Shown here: positions 27,581 through 36,160 of the stretch, in pieces
Layout of the letters: each line of letters opens with the position of its first letter
How positions within the stretch are numbered: the stretch's first letter is position 1
NCBI RefSeq assembly: GCF_902498805.1
Contig: NZ_LR701611.1
Location: forward strand, 1 to 54,775
Reading direction: 5' to 3'
Source: Imperialibacter sp. EC-SDR9
Lineage (GTDB): Bacteria > Bacteroidota > Bacteroidia > Cytophagales > Cyclobacteriaceae
Length of the DNA: 54,775 nucleotides
Notes under the pieces: model-generated
The model's database searches: none
What the model was told of the DNA's origin: nothing
What the model saw: only the letters and a program-made list of their open reading frames with translations
Position numbers and translations under genes: made by a program

Positions 27581-28405
27581 ATGGTATCAAAATTTGAATG
27601 GCAAACGATAAAGGAGTACGAAGACATTCGCTTTGAATTCCTGGAAGGAATAGCCAAAATAACTATCAACCGCCCGGAAGTACGCAACGCATTCAGACCG
27701 CAAACAGTCAATGAAATGTCGGAGGCAATGGACTACTGCCGGGAAGACCCGGACGTTTACGTGGTTGTGCTTACCGGAGAAGGCGACAAGGCTTTTTGTA
27801 GCGGTGGCGATCAAAACGTAAAAGGCATTGGCGGATATGTGGGCAAAGACGGTGTTCCCCGCCTGAATGTGCTTGACCTGCAAAAGAAAATACGGTCACT
27901 GCCTAAGCCTGTGGTAGCCATGGTCAATGGCTTCGCCATTGGTGGTGGTCACGTGCTTCACGTGGTTTGCGACCTAACCATTGCTTCAGAAAATGCCATT
28001 TTCGGGCAAACAGGCCCTAAAGTGGGAAGTTTCGATGCTGGCTTTGGTTCGAGCTACCTGGCTCGCCATGTAGGGCAAAAGAAGGCCCGTGAAATCTGGT
28101 TTCTTTGTCAGCAATACAGCGCCAAAGAAGCTGAAGACATGGGCATGGTCAACAAAGTTGTGCCGCTGGATCAGCTGGAGGAGACTACAGTGGAATGGTG
28201 CAGGATCATGATGCAGCGCAGTCCTATGGCTTTGAGAATGATCAAAATGGGTCTCAACGCTGAACTGGATGGGCAGGCTGGTATTCAGGAACTGGCAGGC
28301 AATGCAACTTTGCTCTATTATTTCACTGAGGAAGCTCAGGAAGGAAAAAATGCCTTCCTTGAAAAAAGAGCACCTGACTTCAAGAAATTTCCAAAGTTTC
28401 CATAA
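27581..28405 (+). CDS. menB: 1,4-Dihydroxy-2-naphthoyl-CoA synthase
   Basis: 274 residues of the crotonase fold. It closes the second ring of the naphthoquinone. MenB-specific motifs are intact: [11 protein letters not shown] (oxyanion region), [19 protein letters not shown], and the signature [20 protein letters not shown] with its Asp. The ending [12 protein letters not shown] is also typical. It starts 2 bp after menD and ends at a terminator, so menF-menD-menB form one transcription unit. MenC and MenE would normally act between MenD and MenB; menE lies 3.3 kb away, menC is not seen. Confidence 0.97.
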   Translation: MVSKFEWQTIKEYEDIRFEFLEGIAKITINRPEVRNAFRPQTVNEMSEAMDYCREDPDVYVVVLTGEGDKAFCSGGDQNVKGIGGYVGKDGVPRLNVLDLQKKIRSLPKPVVAMVNGFAIGGGHVLHVVCDLTIASENAIFGQTGPKVGSFDAGFGSSYLARHVGQKKAREIWFLCQQYSAKEAEDMGMVNKVVPLDQLEETTVEWCRIMMQRSPMALRMIKMGLNAELDGQAGIQELAGNATLLYYFTEEAQEGKNAFLEKRAPDFKKFPKFP

Positions 28406-28408
28406 ACG

Positions 28409-28437
28409 AAAAAAGGGAGCTAGCGCACCCTTTTTTT
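28409..28437 (+). terminator. Bidirectional rho-independent terminator
   Basis: AAAAAAGGG (28409-28417) pairs with CCCTTTTTT (28428-28436) around a 10-base loop, followed by a T-run. It lies between menB and the convergent FecR gene. The A-run gives a T-run on the other strand as well. Confidence 0.75.
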
Positions 28438-28455
28438 ATTTCTTGCCAGACAAGC

Positions 28456-29460
28456 CTACCTACAGGCTTTTCCGTCTATTTCATACTTATTCTTAGAACC
28501 AGTCACTTCAAAAGAAAACGTCTGGCTGATTACTTCCATCACCTCGCTGATAGGTTTGCCATCAAAAGTAGCTGTCAATCGGCAATCGCCAATATCCTTA
28601 TTAGCCAGCCTGATGTCGGCTTTGTAAACTTCGTTAAGCGTATTCACCACCTCCTTCATGCTTGTCTGCTTGAACACCATCTTATTGGTCTTCCATGCCA
28701 GGTAGTTTTGGTTCATGTTCTTCGACTTGGACACGCCCTGACCTTCCCTTCTAACCACACCTGTTTCACCTGGAAACAGCTCGACCTTTATCGGCCTCTC
28801 AGCCACATTGGGCTGTGGTTTTTTAGTCAGGCTCACTACGCCAGTTTCAACAATTACCTCCGAATACTTCGCTTCACTTTCGGTCTTCACCTGAAACGAA
28901 GTACCAACAACAGTTACCAGCGCCTCGATAGTTTCTACCTTGAACGCATGGTCAGGATCAGGCGTTATGTCAAAAAATGCCTTGCCATTGAACACAACTC
29001 TTCTTTCATCTGCAAATTGAGTGGGGTAACTAAGCCGTGACATCTCGCTCATAGCAACCACAGACCCATCAGACAGCTTAACATCCTTAGACTCACCAGC
29101 ATCGGTTTCTACTACCACCCATCCGTCAACGGTTATTTCGTCACTGGTGTTAGCACCGCTACCCACAAAAAGAAAGTATCCTATACCCAGCAGCACAACA
29201 ATAGATGCTGCTACAGCCCATATCTTCCCGGAGAAGCCGCTAGCTGGCTCTCTTACCTGAGCAAAATTCTTTTGGGTGGAAATTCTCCCCATAACGGAGC
29301 CCCTTGCCTTCTCAACATCAAAGGACTTTACGTCAGTAGCAGACCATGCTTCTGAGAACGAAAGAAACTCTTCTTGATTTTCGTTTCTCCATTCTTCAAC
29401 TTGCTGCTGCTCTTCTAAACTGGCATTACCTGAGAGGTATTTAGCCAACAATTCTATCAT
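28456..29460 (-). CDS. FecR-family anti-sigma factor
   Basis: 334 residues. A short cytoplasmic N-terminus (1-79, with EEQQQVEEWRNENQEEF) binds the sigma factor; one membrane helix follows at about 80-100. The periplasmic FecR domain (about 115-210) has GESKDVKLSDGSVVAMSEMS, RRVVFNGKAFFDI and VVGTSFQVKTES. The C-terminal DUF4974 domain (about 255-330) carries FKQTSMKEVVNTLNEVYKAD. It holds the ECF sigma factor inactive until an outer-membrane signal arrives. Its place is unusual: the STN protein gene lies between it and the sigma gene. Confidence 0.94.
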   Translation of the reverse strand: MIELLAKYLSGNASLEEQQQVEEWRNENQEEFLSFSEAWSATDVKSFDVEKARGSVMGRISTQKNFAQVREPASGFSGKIWAVAASIVVLLGIGYFLFVGSGANTSDEITVDGWVVVETDAGESKDVKLSDGSVVAMSEMSRLSYPTQFADERRVVFNGKAFFDITPDPDHAFKVETIEALVTVVGTSFQVKTESEAKYSEVIVETGVVSLTKKPQPNVAERPIKVELFPGETGVVRREGQGVSKSKNMNQNYLAWKTNKMVFKQTSMKEVVNTLNEVYKADIRLANKDIGDCRLTATFDGKPISEVMEVISQTFSFEVTGSKNKYEIDGKACR

Positions 29461-29555
29461 TTTCGACCTATTAGAAATATCTAGTCTTGTAACACTATCT
29501 GCTTACCCGACCCTTATCCAATTATACAATAAACGTGCAAAGATACACAGAAAAC

Positions 29556-30995
29556 TTATTTGCGAGGTCGGGTTTCGGGCTCATATTCAATCGGCAGACT
29601 TTCCGCCAACCTTTCCCATGACCAGTACCCCAAAGTTGTAACGGCCAATGGGTCGTAAATAAATCCTCGTCTATCTACCGACACCGTTGGAATGTTCAAC
29701 TGCAAGTAGGACACCTGCCTGCTTCCTCCTGACTCTCCAGCCATCCTGTAATTAAGTCCTGCCGGTGAGGCCAGGTTATTACTAAGAAGCTTCTGCTTTT
29801 CCTCAAGGTACGACATTGGCTCTGTTTCCCGAAGGTACATTACCTGGAGGTAGTCCTTAAACGACAACTTTTTCTCATACGAATGTGATCCATTTTTTAG
29901 TATGTTATTGATAGTAACCTCGTAAAATGGCACAGGACCGGAAGTCGGCAAATCGTATACTTTATAAACAAGAAACCCTTCTTTTCGCAACCTGTTAGCC
30001 GTTAAGGATCGGATAAAGTGTTCCAGCGAACCACGGTAGGCTCGCAAACGGTTCTTGTTCCACCGCTTTAGCTCTCCCTCGTCAGAAGGGGTCAGCTCTT
30101 CAAACCTGGATTTTCCTACATACCTCGTCGTTCCTCCCCGTTGCTCAAACAACTCCAGCACATAGTAAATCCTGTAACCCAGGGCCCAGTTCTCTATGAT
30201 CAATGGCTCACTGGCGTAGCCTATGAGCAGGTCGTCGTTTCCGTAGTATTGAAAGTCCAGTACATGGTCGTTTGTTATCACACAGCGGGAAGCATTAGGT
30301 GTAGAGCCCAGAAAGGCTGTTTGAAAAGCTCGCAAGTGCCTCTCCCAGCTTTTGTCTCTGGTGGAGATAACCTCAATGCTTTCAAGTTGACCCAGCTTCG
30401 AAATCAAAGCTATCCGCAGCGCAATGTCGGTAGTGTCCTGAATGTTGATTTTCTTTACTCCCAGCTGATAGGCCACATGTGAAAAAGTGACCTCATAGGT
30501 ACCCAAAGGCAGATGGTCAATACTAAAAAAGCCATTCTGATCAGTGCCGTCTCCCAACATTGACTTTGCAACAAAAACATTCACCCCTTCAATAGGAACG
30601 CCGGTGGCGTCGTCGGTTACCGTACCAAAAAGCATCACATGCTCCTTAAACTTGGCCTCCTCAACAGTCACCTGAGGCTTGAATATAATGACCTGATCGC
30701 CGATGAGCTTATATTCCAGGCCAGTGCCGGTAAGAAGCTTGCTCAGCACATACTTGACTGACTTATTGGACTCAGCTAATGTGAATTTCTGTTTGATGGG
30801 TACGATATCAGCGTTGTAAGAGAAAAAAATACCAGAAACCTCCGACACCCTGATAATTGCAGAGTCCAGATTTACCTCCCAAACCTGAACGTCAATTACC
30901 CTGTCCAACACAGACTTCTGACTTTGCGCACTCACAGTACAGCAATAGCCTAACAGCAGTATTGAAAACAAAAAATGAAATCTATGCGATTTCAT
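29556..30995 (-). CDS. STN domain + carboxypeptidase-like regulatory domain protein, no TonB barrel
   Basis: 479 residues. Signal peptide 1-23; STN (secretin/TonB short N-terminal) domain at about 45-112 (VSEVSGIFFSYNADI, KYVLSKLLTGTGLEYKLIGD, QVIIFKP); carboxypeptidase-regulatory-like Ig domain at about 122-200 (FGTVTDDATGVPIEGVNVFV, GFFSIDHLPLGTYEVTFSHV). A C-terminal domain of about 270 residues follows (SWERHLRAFQTAFLG, RCVITNDHVLDFQY, LIIENWALGYRIYYVLELF), shared with many Bacteroidota regulatory-domain proteins. There is no plug or beta-barrel. In FecIRA systems the STN domain passes the signal to FecR; here it is on a non-receptor protein between sigma and FecR genes. Confidence 0.87.
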   Translation of the reverse strand: MKSHRFHFLFSILLLGYCCTVSAQSQKSVLDRVIDVQVWEVNLDSAIIRVSEVSGIFFSYNADIVPIKQKFTLAESNKSVKYVLSKLLTGTGLEYKLIGDQVIIFKPQVTVEEAKFKEHVMLFGTVTDDATGVPIEGVNVFVAKSMLGDGTDQNGFFSIDHLPLGTYEVTFSHVAYQLGVKKINIQDTTDIALRIALISKLGQLESIEVISTRDKSWERHLRAFQTAFLGSTPNASRCVITNDHVLDFQYYGNDDLLIGYASEPLIIENWALGYRIYYVLELFEQRGGTTRYVGKSRFEELTPSDEGELKRWNKNRLRAYRGSLEHFIRSLTANRLRKEGFLVYKVYDLPTSGPVPFYEVTINNILKNGSHSYEKKLSFKDYLQVMYLRETEPMSYLEEKQKLLSNNLASPAGLNYRMAGESGGSRQVSYLQLNIPTVSVDRRGFIYDPLAVTTLGYWSWERLAESLPIEYEPETRPRK

Positions 30996-31087
30996 ATGTG
31001 CATGCGGTTCATTAGCAGTGGATCAAGCTATGTATCAATAGCTTCCTAAGTTCTGAAATTTGGCGGGCTAATTCAAAAAAACAACTG

Positions 31088-31639
31088 TCAATTGTCTTTC
31101 AAAAAATCTTTCAGCTTTTCACGCAGCAGTCTAAGTGCCTTACCCATCTGCACTTCAACGGTCTTTACGGAAATACCAATATGGTCGGCTATTTCCTGGT
31201 ATTTCAGCCCGTCAAACCTGCTCATTCTAAAAATTCGCTGACATTGTGGGGGCAGCGAGCTTATTGCCACCTCAATTCTCTGTTCCAAATCCGGCTCTTC
31301 GTGAATCCCATAGGCGTAGGTTGATTCTTTTTCAAGGTAGTTGACAACATATTGCTTATAGGCATCCCTTACCTTCAAATGCTTCAGGTGATTAAGGCAA
31401 GTGTTGTGTACTGACCTGAACAAGTAAGATTTAACTGATGAGTCGGGCGCCAGTGACTCACACTTCTCCCAAAACTTAACAAATACATCCTGCACAATTT
31501 CCTCTGCCGACTCCGGGTCATTCAGGTATTTGTTAGCATAGCTGCAAAGAATCGAGTAGAACGAGTTGAAAACAATCTCAAATGCCCCTTCTTCCTTATT
31601 GCGTAACCGCTCAACCAGTAAAAAATCAGACTCTGCCAA
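31088..31639 (-). CDS. ECF RNA polymerase sigma factor (Bacteroidota sigma-70 family)
   Basis: 183 residues. Region 2 covers about 24-95 (EIVFNSFYSILCSYANKYL, EEIVQDVFVKFWEK, SYLFRSVHNTCLNHLK); region 4 covers about 125-178 (ISSLPPQCQRIFRMSRFDGL, KYQEIADHIGISVKTVEVQM). The start is TTG at 31639: a TAG lies two codons upstream and no ATG occurs before region 4. It heads the minus-strand cassette with the STN protein and FecR genes, and diverges from menE across 113 bp. Confidence 0.94.
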   Translation of the reverse strand: MAESDFLLVERLRNKEEGAFEIVFNSFYSILCSYANKYLNDPESAEEIVQDVFVKFWEKCESLAPDSSVKSYLFRSVHNTCLNHLKHLKVRDAYKQYVVNYLEKESTYAYGIHEEPDLEQRIEVAISSLPPQCQRIFRMSRFDGLKYQEIADHIGISVKTVEVQMGKALRLLREKLKDFLKDN

Positions 31640-31752
31640 GTTCTAGTATTGTTATCAACTTATATTTGATGGAAAATCAAAAATATAAATTCAGTCCAAC
31701 AAATCTATTATTTGCCCTCATTTGATCATTAACATTAAATACTGTCCACTGA

Positions 31753-32829
31753 TTGACCTACAATAGCACCATCTGGTTAAACGACAAAAAAGTTGATTTG
31801 ACGTCAGCTAACAACCTGAGTACATTCGACAACTACGAACAGGGAATTCTCCTATTCATCAAACAATGGCTGTCAGGCGCAAATAGTTTCACCCTCCACA
31901 CATCTGGATCCACTGGCATTCCAAAAGAAATTCAAGTGACCAGAAACCAGATGATTGCCAGCGCCAAGGCAACTATAAATTTTCTGAAGATTGCACCGGG
32001 AACACCGGTCACGGTTTGCATAGATGCCCGATATATTGGAGGAAAAATGCAACTGGTGCGAGCACTTATCCATGACCTGCCCTTGCAGATCATTAGCCCA
32101 ACAACACAATTAATGAATCACCTTGAGGCGCTGCCTTCTTTGGGTTTAATATCCCTGGTTCCTGTTCAATTATACAACTTGCTCGACGCCGCACCGCAAA
32201 TTTTGAACAAGGCCAGTGCCATACTCATCGGAGGAGCGCCTGTTCAGGCAATCTATCTGACAAAATTAACCTTGACTACCCCTCCTGTGTACCATACGTA
32301 TGGAATGACGGAGACTATCTCCCACGTGGCCTTAAAACTCCTAAACGGTGAAGACATCTCCGACGAATTTAAATCGTTGCCCGGCATTGAACTAGCAACT
32401 GACGAGCGTGAATGCCTTGTAGTTAGCGGGGGGGTAACCGGGAACGAACCGGTGACCACCAACGATATTGTGGAACTAACAAGTCCTTCCACCTTCTTAT
32501 GGAAAGGCCGCTATGACAATGTCGTGAATTCAGGGGGCATTAAAATATTCCCTGAAGAAGTGGACAAACTCATTGCCTCCGAACTCGAAGCTGTGGTGCC
32601 CGGCGCACAGTTCTTCACATCTGGGGTGCCTGACGAAAAATTGGGCCAAAGGTTAGTTCTCTGCATTGAGTCGGCTCAAAACATCGAGGTCTCTGGTCTG
32701 ATTGAAACTTTAAAGGCCAAGCTCCCAGCCTATCATGCCCCGAAGCATATTTATTTTTTAGAGCACTTTATAAAAACATCGTCCGGCAAAGTCGACAAAT
32801 TGAAAACAGTTGATTCAGTTTTGTCTTAA
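31753..32829 (+). CDS. menE: o-Succinylbenzoate-CoA ligase (short MenE, AMP-binding)
   Basis: 358 residues, the compact form common in Bacteroidota. ANL-family motifs are in order: P-loop LHTSGSTGIPKEIQVT (about 48-63), YGMTETISHVAL, KGRYDNVVNSGGIKIFPEEV, and the C-terminal lysine motif SSGKVDK. It activates o-succinylbenzoate to its CoA ester for MenB. The start is TTG at 31753 with TGA directly before it in frame. Assignment to MenE rather than another acyl-CoA ligase rests on its size and its closeness to menF-menD-menB. Confidence 0.87.
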   Translation: MTYNSTIWLNDKKVDLTSANNLSTFDNYEQGILLFIKQWLSGANSFTLHTSGSTGIPKEIQVTRNQMIASAKATINFLKIAPGTPVTVCIDARYIGGKMQLVRALIHDLPLQIISPTTQLMNHLEALPSLGLISLVPVQLYNLLDAAPQILNKASAILIGGAPVQAIYLTKLTLTTPPVYHTYGMTETISHVALKLLNGEDISDEFKSLPGIELATDERECLVVSGGVTGNEPVTTNDIVELTSPSTFLWKGRYDNVVNSGGIKIFPEEVDKLIASELEAVVPGAQFFTSGVPDEKLGQRLVLCIESAQNIEVSGLIETLKAKLPAYHAPKHIYFLEHFIKTSSGKVDKLKTVDSVLS

Positions 32830-32853
32830 ATTTGTCCTTTGAAGCACAACTAC

Positions 32854-33597
32854 ATGACCAACACAATCTCCATTGACTATTTCACACAGAACATTCCTGC
32901 TCCATATTCTTTTCATATTCATGCAGAGCTAGCACCCGCTGACAGTGTATCGGTTTCTTTTAGCCTCACATATACAGACAGAGAAGCGCTTGAGGAAGAT
33001 GAAATACTAAACGAAGGATTCACTGGAGATGATGACATCAACTGGTCTGGCTCACTTCCCGGCGTATGGAACGAATCGCTGGAAGACCTAATCAAAAAAA
33101 CTAGCTGGAGTGGCAAGGCTGACAAACTGAGTCGGTGCAAAATAAAAGTGACCCTTGCGGGAGACGAGGCAAAATATCCTGCCAACACAGGTAGCTGGGA
33201 ATATTGGCTTCAGGAGTTGCAGCAAGCCTGCATCGAAACTGCTAAGGTTGAAAAGCCACTTGAGATGGACTTTGTGAAAGGCGAAAGAAAGCTTTCATTG
33301 AAAGGTTCGTTTGAAAAAAGAGAAGCCTTCATTGAAGAGCGGCTTGGTGGATTGGTTGTCAATAAAAAAATCCCCTGGGAAAAGCTTGGAAAGGTGTTAA
33401 AGCAAATTTATATCGCCGAATACTACCCGGAGGACGTGCAACCAAACTATAATACCAAGGGAGATACCTTCCTGAATATTGGGGGTGGTCAATGGTTCAA
33501 CCTGTCAAAGACCAACCTCCATATCAGTAAAAAGAAAGAATGGCTCAGCAAGCTGGAAGCTTCATTTGAAGACCTTATTAGCGGTCCTTCAGCTTAA
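32854..33597 (+). CDS. Conserved-looking hypothetical protein downstream of menE
   Basis: About 247 residues from the ATG at 32854 (a TTG at 32839 is also in frame). No signal peptide or membrane segment, so probably cytoplasmic. The N-terminal half is acidic and beta-rich (ISIDYFTQNIPAPYSFHIHA, EEDEILNEGFTGDDDINWSG). The C-terminal half is mixed, with WEYWLQELQQACIETA and KGDTFLNIGGGQWFNLSKTN. I recognise no family. It lies 24 bp after menE and is probably co-transcribed. It overlaps the convergent repressor gene by 20 bp at the stop codons. Confidence 0.8.
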   Translation: MTNTISIDYFTQNIPAPYSFHIHAELAPADSVSVSFSLTYTDREALEEDEILNEGFTGDDDINWSGSLPGVWNESLEDLIKKTSWSGKADKLSRCKIKVTLAGDEAKYPANTGSWEYWLQELQQACIETAKVEKPLEMDFVKGERKLSLKGSFEKREAFIEERLGGLVVNKKIPWEKLGKVLKQIYIAEYYPEDVQPNYNTKGDTFLNIGGGQWFNLSKTNLHISKKKEWLSKLEASFEDLISGPSA

Positions 33598-34366
33598 CAA
33601 CCTCTTGTTGTAACTCCAATACTATTTGTGTAAGCTTTTCCAGGCTCAGCTCTGATGACTTTCCGTCATCAGGAAACTTGAAGCTAATAAAAGCCTTCGC
33701 CTCCCAAATCTCCAGCACATCACTTCCCTGAATTTCATAAGGTGTGTAAACGGCATTGTCGGACACCAGGTATAGCTTGCCGTTGTCCTTCAGGTAATTA
33801 AATACCCTTTTGTATACAACGCCCTCTTTGCTAGTTACAAGCACATAGGTTTTCCCATTCTTTATGTGATCCGAACTCTCCAGGTATTGGCCTATGATAA
33901 TCGTGCCGCTTTCAAGGGGCAACATGGAATCACCGCTAATCTCAAATGCCCTGTAAGTAGCATTTTTTGGAAGCACTGGCAATTGAAAACGTGGCAGTTC
34001 TTCGATATACTCCGGATCAGCAAATCCATTCAGATAGCCGGCAGAAGCTTTTTGTGGCACGAGTTCTATGTTCTCATTGTCATCTTTGTCCACAGTAATG
34101 GACAACACCTTGAACTGTGGTGAGCTTCCACCAGTTCCAATTGGCGATGCCGTCTCTCCCTTACTCAGGTTTTTGCTGATAAAATCGTCCGCTGTGATTT
34201 GAAAAAGCTCAGCCATCTTAAGCAACGTTTCAAGTGGTGGCGATGCCCTCCCCTCCTCGTACGCTCCTACCACAGATCGCTTGATGCCGACTTTCTCAGC
34301 AAACTGTTCCTGAGTAAGGCCCTTCTGCTTTCTCAAAAAACGTATATTTTCGTTTATATTAACCAT
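33578..34366 (-). CDS. XRE-family regulator with S24 (LexA-like) peptidase domain
   Basis: 262 residues from the ATG at 34366; a longer in-frame extension exists but overlaps the upstream gene and adds no domain. The helix-turn-helix is at residues 7-60 (IRFLRKQKGLTQEQFAEKVG, then SVVGAYEEGRASPPLETLLK). The C-terminal S24 domain has Ser147 in SGDSMLP and Lys186 in VVYKRV, the LexA-type Ser-Lys pair, 39 residues apart. An Ala109-Gly110 bond in KASAGYLNG is a plausible self-cleavage site. It may thus be a cleavable, damage-responsive repressor. It lies 13 bp downstream of a small unknown gene on the same strand. Confidence 0.9.
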   Translation of the reverse strand: MVNINENIRFLRKQKGLTQEQFAEKVGIKRSVVGAYEEGRASPPLETLLKMAELFQITADDFISKNLSKGETASPIGTGGSSPQFKVLSITVDKDDNENIELVPQKASAGYLNGFADPEYIEELPRFQLPVLPKNATYRAFEISGDSMLPLESGTIIIGQYLESSDHIKNGKTYVLVTSKEGVVYKRVFNYLKDNGKLYLVSDNAVYTPYEIQGSDVLEIWEAKAFISFKFPDDGKSSELSLEKLTQIVLELQQEVVKLKDR

Positions 34367-34379
34367 ATCAATAGCGTTA

Positions 34380-34715
34380 TCAAGCGTCAAAAATAATAAA
34401 GTTAAGGTCGTCAGCATCCTTTTTGCCGATGCTGTACAAATTAATGTGGTGAAATGAATCACTGGTATTCATCCGATCAAGCCGCATACGGATTCTCTCG
34501 ATCACTTTTTTAAGTGTTTCCTCAGCATTCACCAGCACATAGCCATACAGTTGTTTGCGATCAGCAATACTGGCATAAAATTTTACCTGGCATCTTCCCG
34601 AGTGAAGCTTCTTCGAAGTGATCTTTATCTTATATTGGTCATCGAAATGGCTCGAATCATAAGACGAGACACTACTCATACTAACATTATTGTCGCTTAA
34701 AGCTCTTAACTCCAT
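34380..34715 (-). CDS. Small hypothetical protein upstream of the S24 repressor
   Basis: 111 residues, ATG at 34715, ending 13 bp before the repressor start, so almost certainly the same transcript. The first 25 residues are Ser-rich and look disordered (SVSSYDSSHFDD); the rest is basic and mixed alpha/beta (KIKITSKKLHSGRCQVKFYA, VLVNAEETLKKVIERIRMRL). No membrane segment or signal peptide. I recognise no family. Position before a repressor gene resembles toxin-antitoxin or autoregulated operons, but nothing in its sequence supports a toxin directly. Confidence 0.7.
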   Translation of the reverse strand: MELRALSDNNVSMSSVSSYDSSHFDDQYKIKITSKKLHSGRCQVKFYASIADRKQLYGYVLVNAEETLKKVIERIRMRLDRMNTSDSFHHINLYSIGKKDADDLNFIIFDA

Positions 34716-34836
34716 AATATTTAGCTTTTATGACAATAAATTTAGTAAAAAGTATTTTTACGTGAAAGGGATATTAAAAAAATTTAAATAATGATAATTT
34801 CAGGGAATTCTATGAACCACTTAAACTACACTACAC

Positions 34837-36063
34837 ATGTCTGAAACAGATAACAAGAACAGGCTATTTTATGGCAGTTGCTTTGCTCTGATCACCACTG
34901 CCTTCACCTTTTCGATTCGGGCGGGAATTTTACCCCAGCTGGGCCAGGAATTCAACCTGACTGCCGAACAACTCGGCTTCATCAATTCAATGTGGTTTTT
35001 GGGCTTTCCCATCTCCATGATCATTGGTGGGCTGGTTTACTACTCAGTAGGCCCTAAAGTTATCATGCAGGTGGCCCTCTTGTCACATGCTATAGGTATT
35101 CTGCTCACCATCTATGCAGGTGGTTACTGGACCCTGATCATCTCGACACTTTTCATTGGCTTTGGCAACGGCTGTACTGAAGCAGCGTGTAACCCAATGA
35201 TTGCTGACTCCTATTCGGGTACAACGATGAATAAAATGCTAAACAGGTTCCATATGTGGTTCCCTGGGGGTATTGTTATTGGTAGCCTTATTTCAAAGTT
35301 CATGACCGACGCCGGCATGACCTGGCAGTCTCAAATTTGGGTGCTTATCATCCCTACCCTTGTGTATGCCTATTTGTTCTGGGGACAAACATTCCCTAAA
35401 CCTAAGATTGAAGGCCAGTCCTCATTGGCTGAAAACTTCAAGGCGATGATCTCACCAGTTTACATTTTCCTCTTTGTATTCATGGCCTTTACAGCCATTT
35501 CAGAATTTGGCCCTCAGCAGTGGGTAAACATTGTACTCAATAGCAGTGGCGTTAGCGGAATGGTACTATTGGCGTTAACCACAGGTGTAATGGCAGTAGG
35601 CCGATTCTTCGCCGGCCCGGTTGTAAAAGCTCTCGGCCAAACCGGGGTTTTACTCGGAGGAGCTATTTTTACTTTCATTGGAATCTACCTATTCAGTACC
35701 GTTACCGGCCCTATGGCCTACGCTGCAGCCGTTATATTTGCCATTGGCGTTTGCTACTTCTGGCCAGTTATGGTTGGAGCCGTTGCGCAAAGAGCTCCCC
35801 TTAGTGGTGCTCTCGGTATGTCTATCGTCGGTGGTGTAGGTATGTTTTCTACTTCTATCTGGCAGCCAATAATTGGCGGATGGATTGACGATGCCAGAGC
35901 TGAAGCGCTGTCGCAGGGCCTTACCGGAGATGCACTGGAATTAGCTGCAGGACAAGAGACGTTGACTACCATGTTATTCTTCCCAGGCATCCTGATAGTG
36001 GCATTCACCATCTTCTTCTTCTGGCAGAAAGGCAAGAAGCCTGCCGTTGAGGCCGCACACTAA
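34837..36063 (+). CDS. Major facilitator superfamily transporter
   Basis: 408 residues with 12 membrane segments. The N-half has ITTAFTFSIRAGILPQLGQE, EQLGFINSMWFLGFPISMII, and GFGNGCTEAACNPMIADSY in helix 5. The central loop is short and the C-half has GVMAVGRFFAGPVVKALG. It is closest in layout to sugar/organic-anion MFS permeases of the FucP/YbjJ type, but the substrate cannot be told. It stands alone between the divergent small gene and a terminator at 36085. Confidence 0.9.
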   Translation: MSETDNKNRLFYGSCFALITTAFTFSIRAGILPQLGQEFNLTAEQLGFINSMWFLGFPISMIIGGLVYYSVGPKVIMQVALLSHAIGILLTIYAGGYWTLIISTLFIGFGNGCTEAACNPMIADSYSGTTMNKMLNRFHMWFPGGIVIGSLISKFMTDAGMTWQSQIWVLIIPTLVYAYLFWGQTFPKPKIEGQSSLAENFKAMISPVYIFLFVFMAFTAISEFGPQQWVNIVLNSSGVSGMVLLALTTGVMAVGRFFAGPVVKALGQTGVLLGGAIFTFIGIYLFSTVTGPMAYAAAVIFAIGVCYFWPVMVGAVAQRAPLSGALGMSIVGGVGMFSTSIWQPIIGGWIDDARAEALSQGLTGDALELAAGQETLTTMLFFPGILIVAFTIFFFWQKGKKPAVEAAH

Positions 36064-36084
36064 CAAAGTCAAAACCGAATTTAC

Positions 36085-36115
36085 AAAAGCCACTTCCAGC
36101 GAGGTGGCTTTTTTT
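36085..36115 (+). terminator. Rho-independent terminator after the MFS gene
   Basis: AAAAGCCAC (36085-36093) pairs with GTGGCTTTT (36104-36112) around a 10-base loop, followed by further T residues. It starts 22 bp after the MFS stop codon. Confidence 0.85.
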
Positions 36116-36160
36116 GTTATCCATTGAATCGTAATTTCATCTATCCAAAAACTTAGCGCC

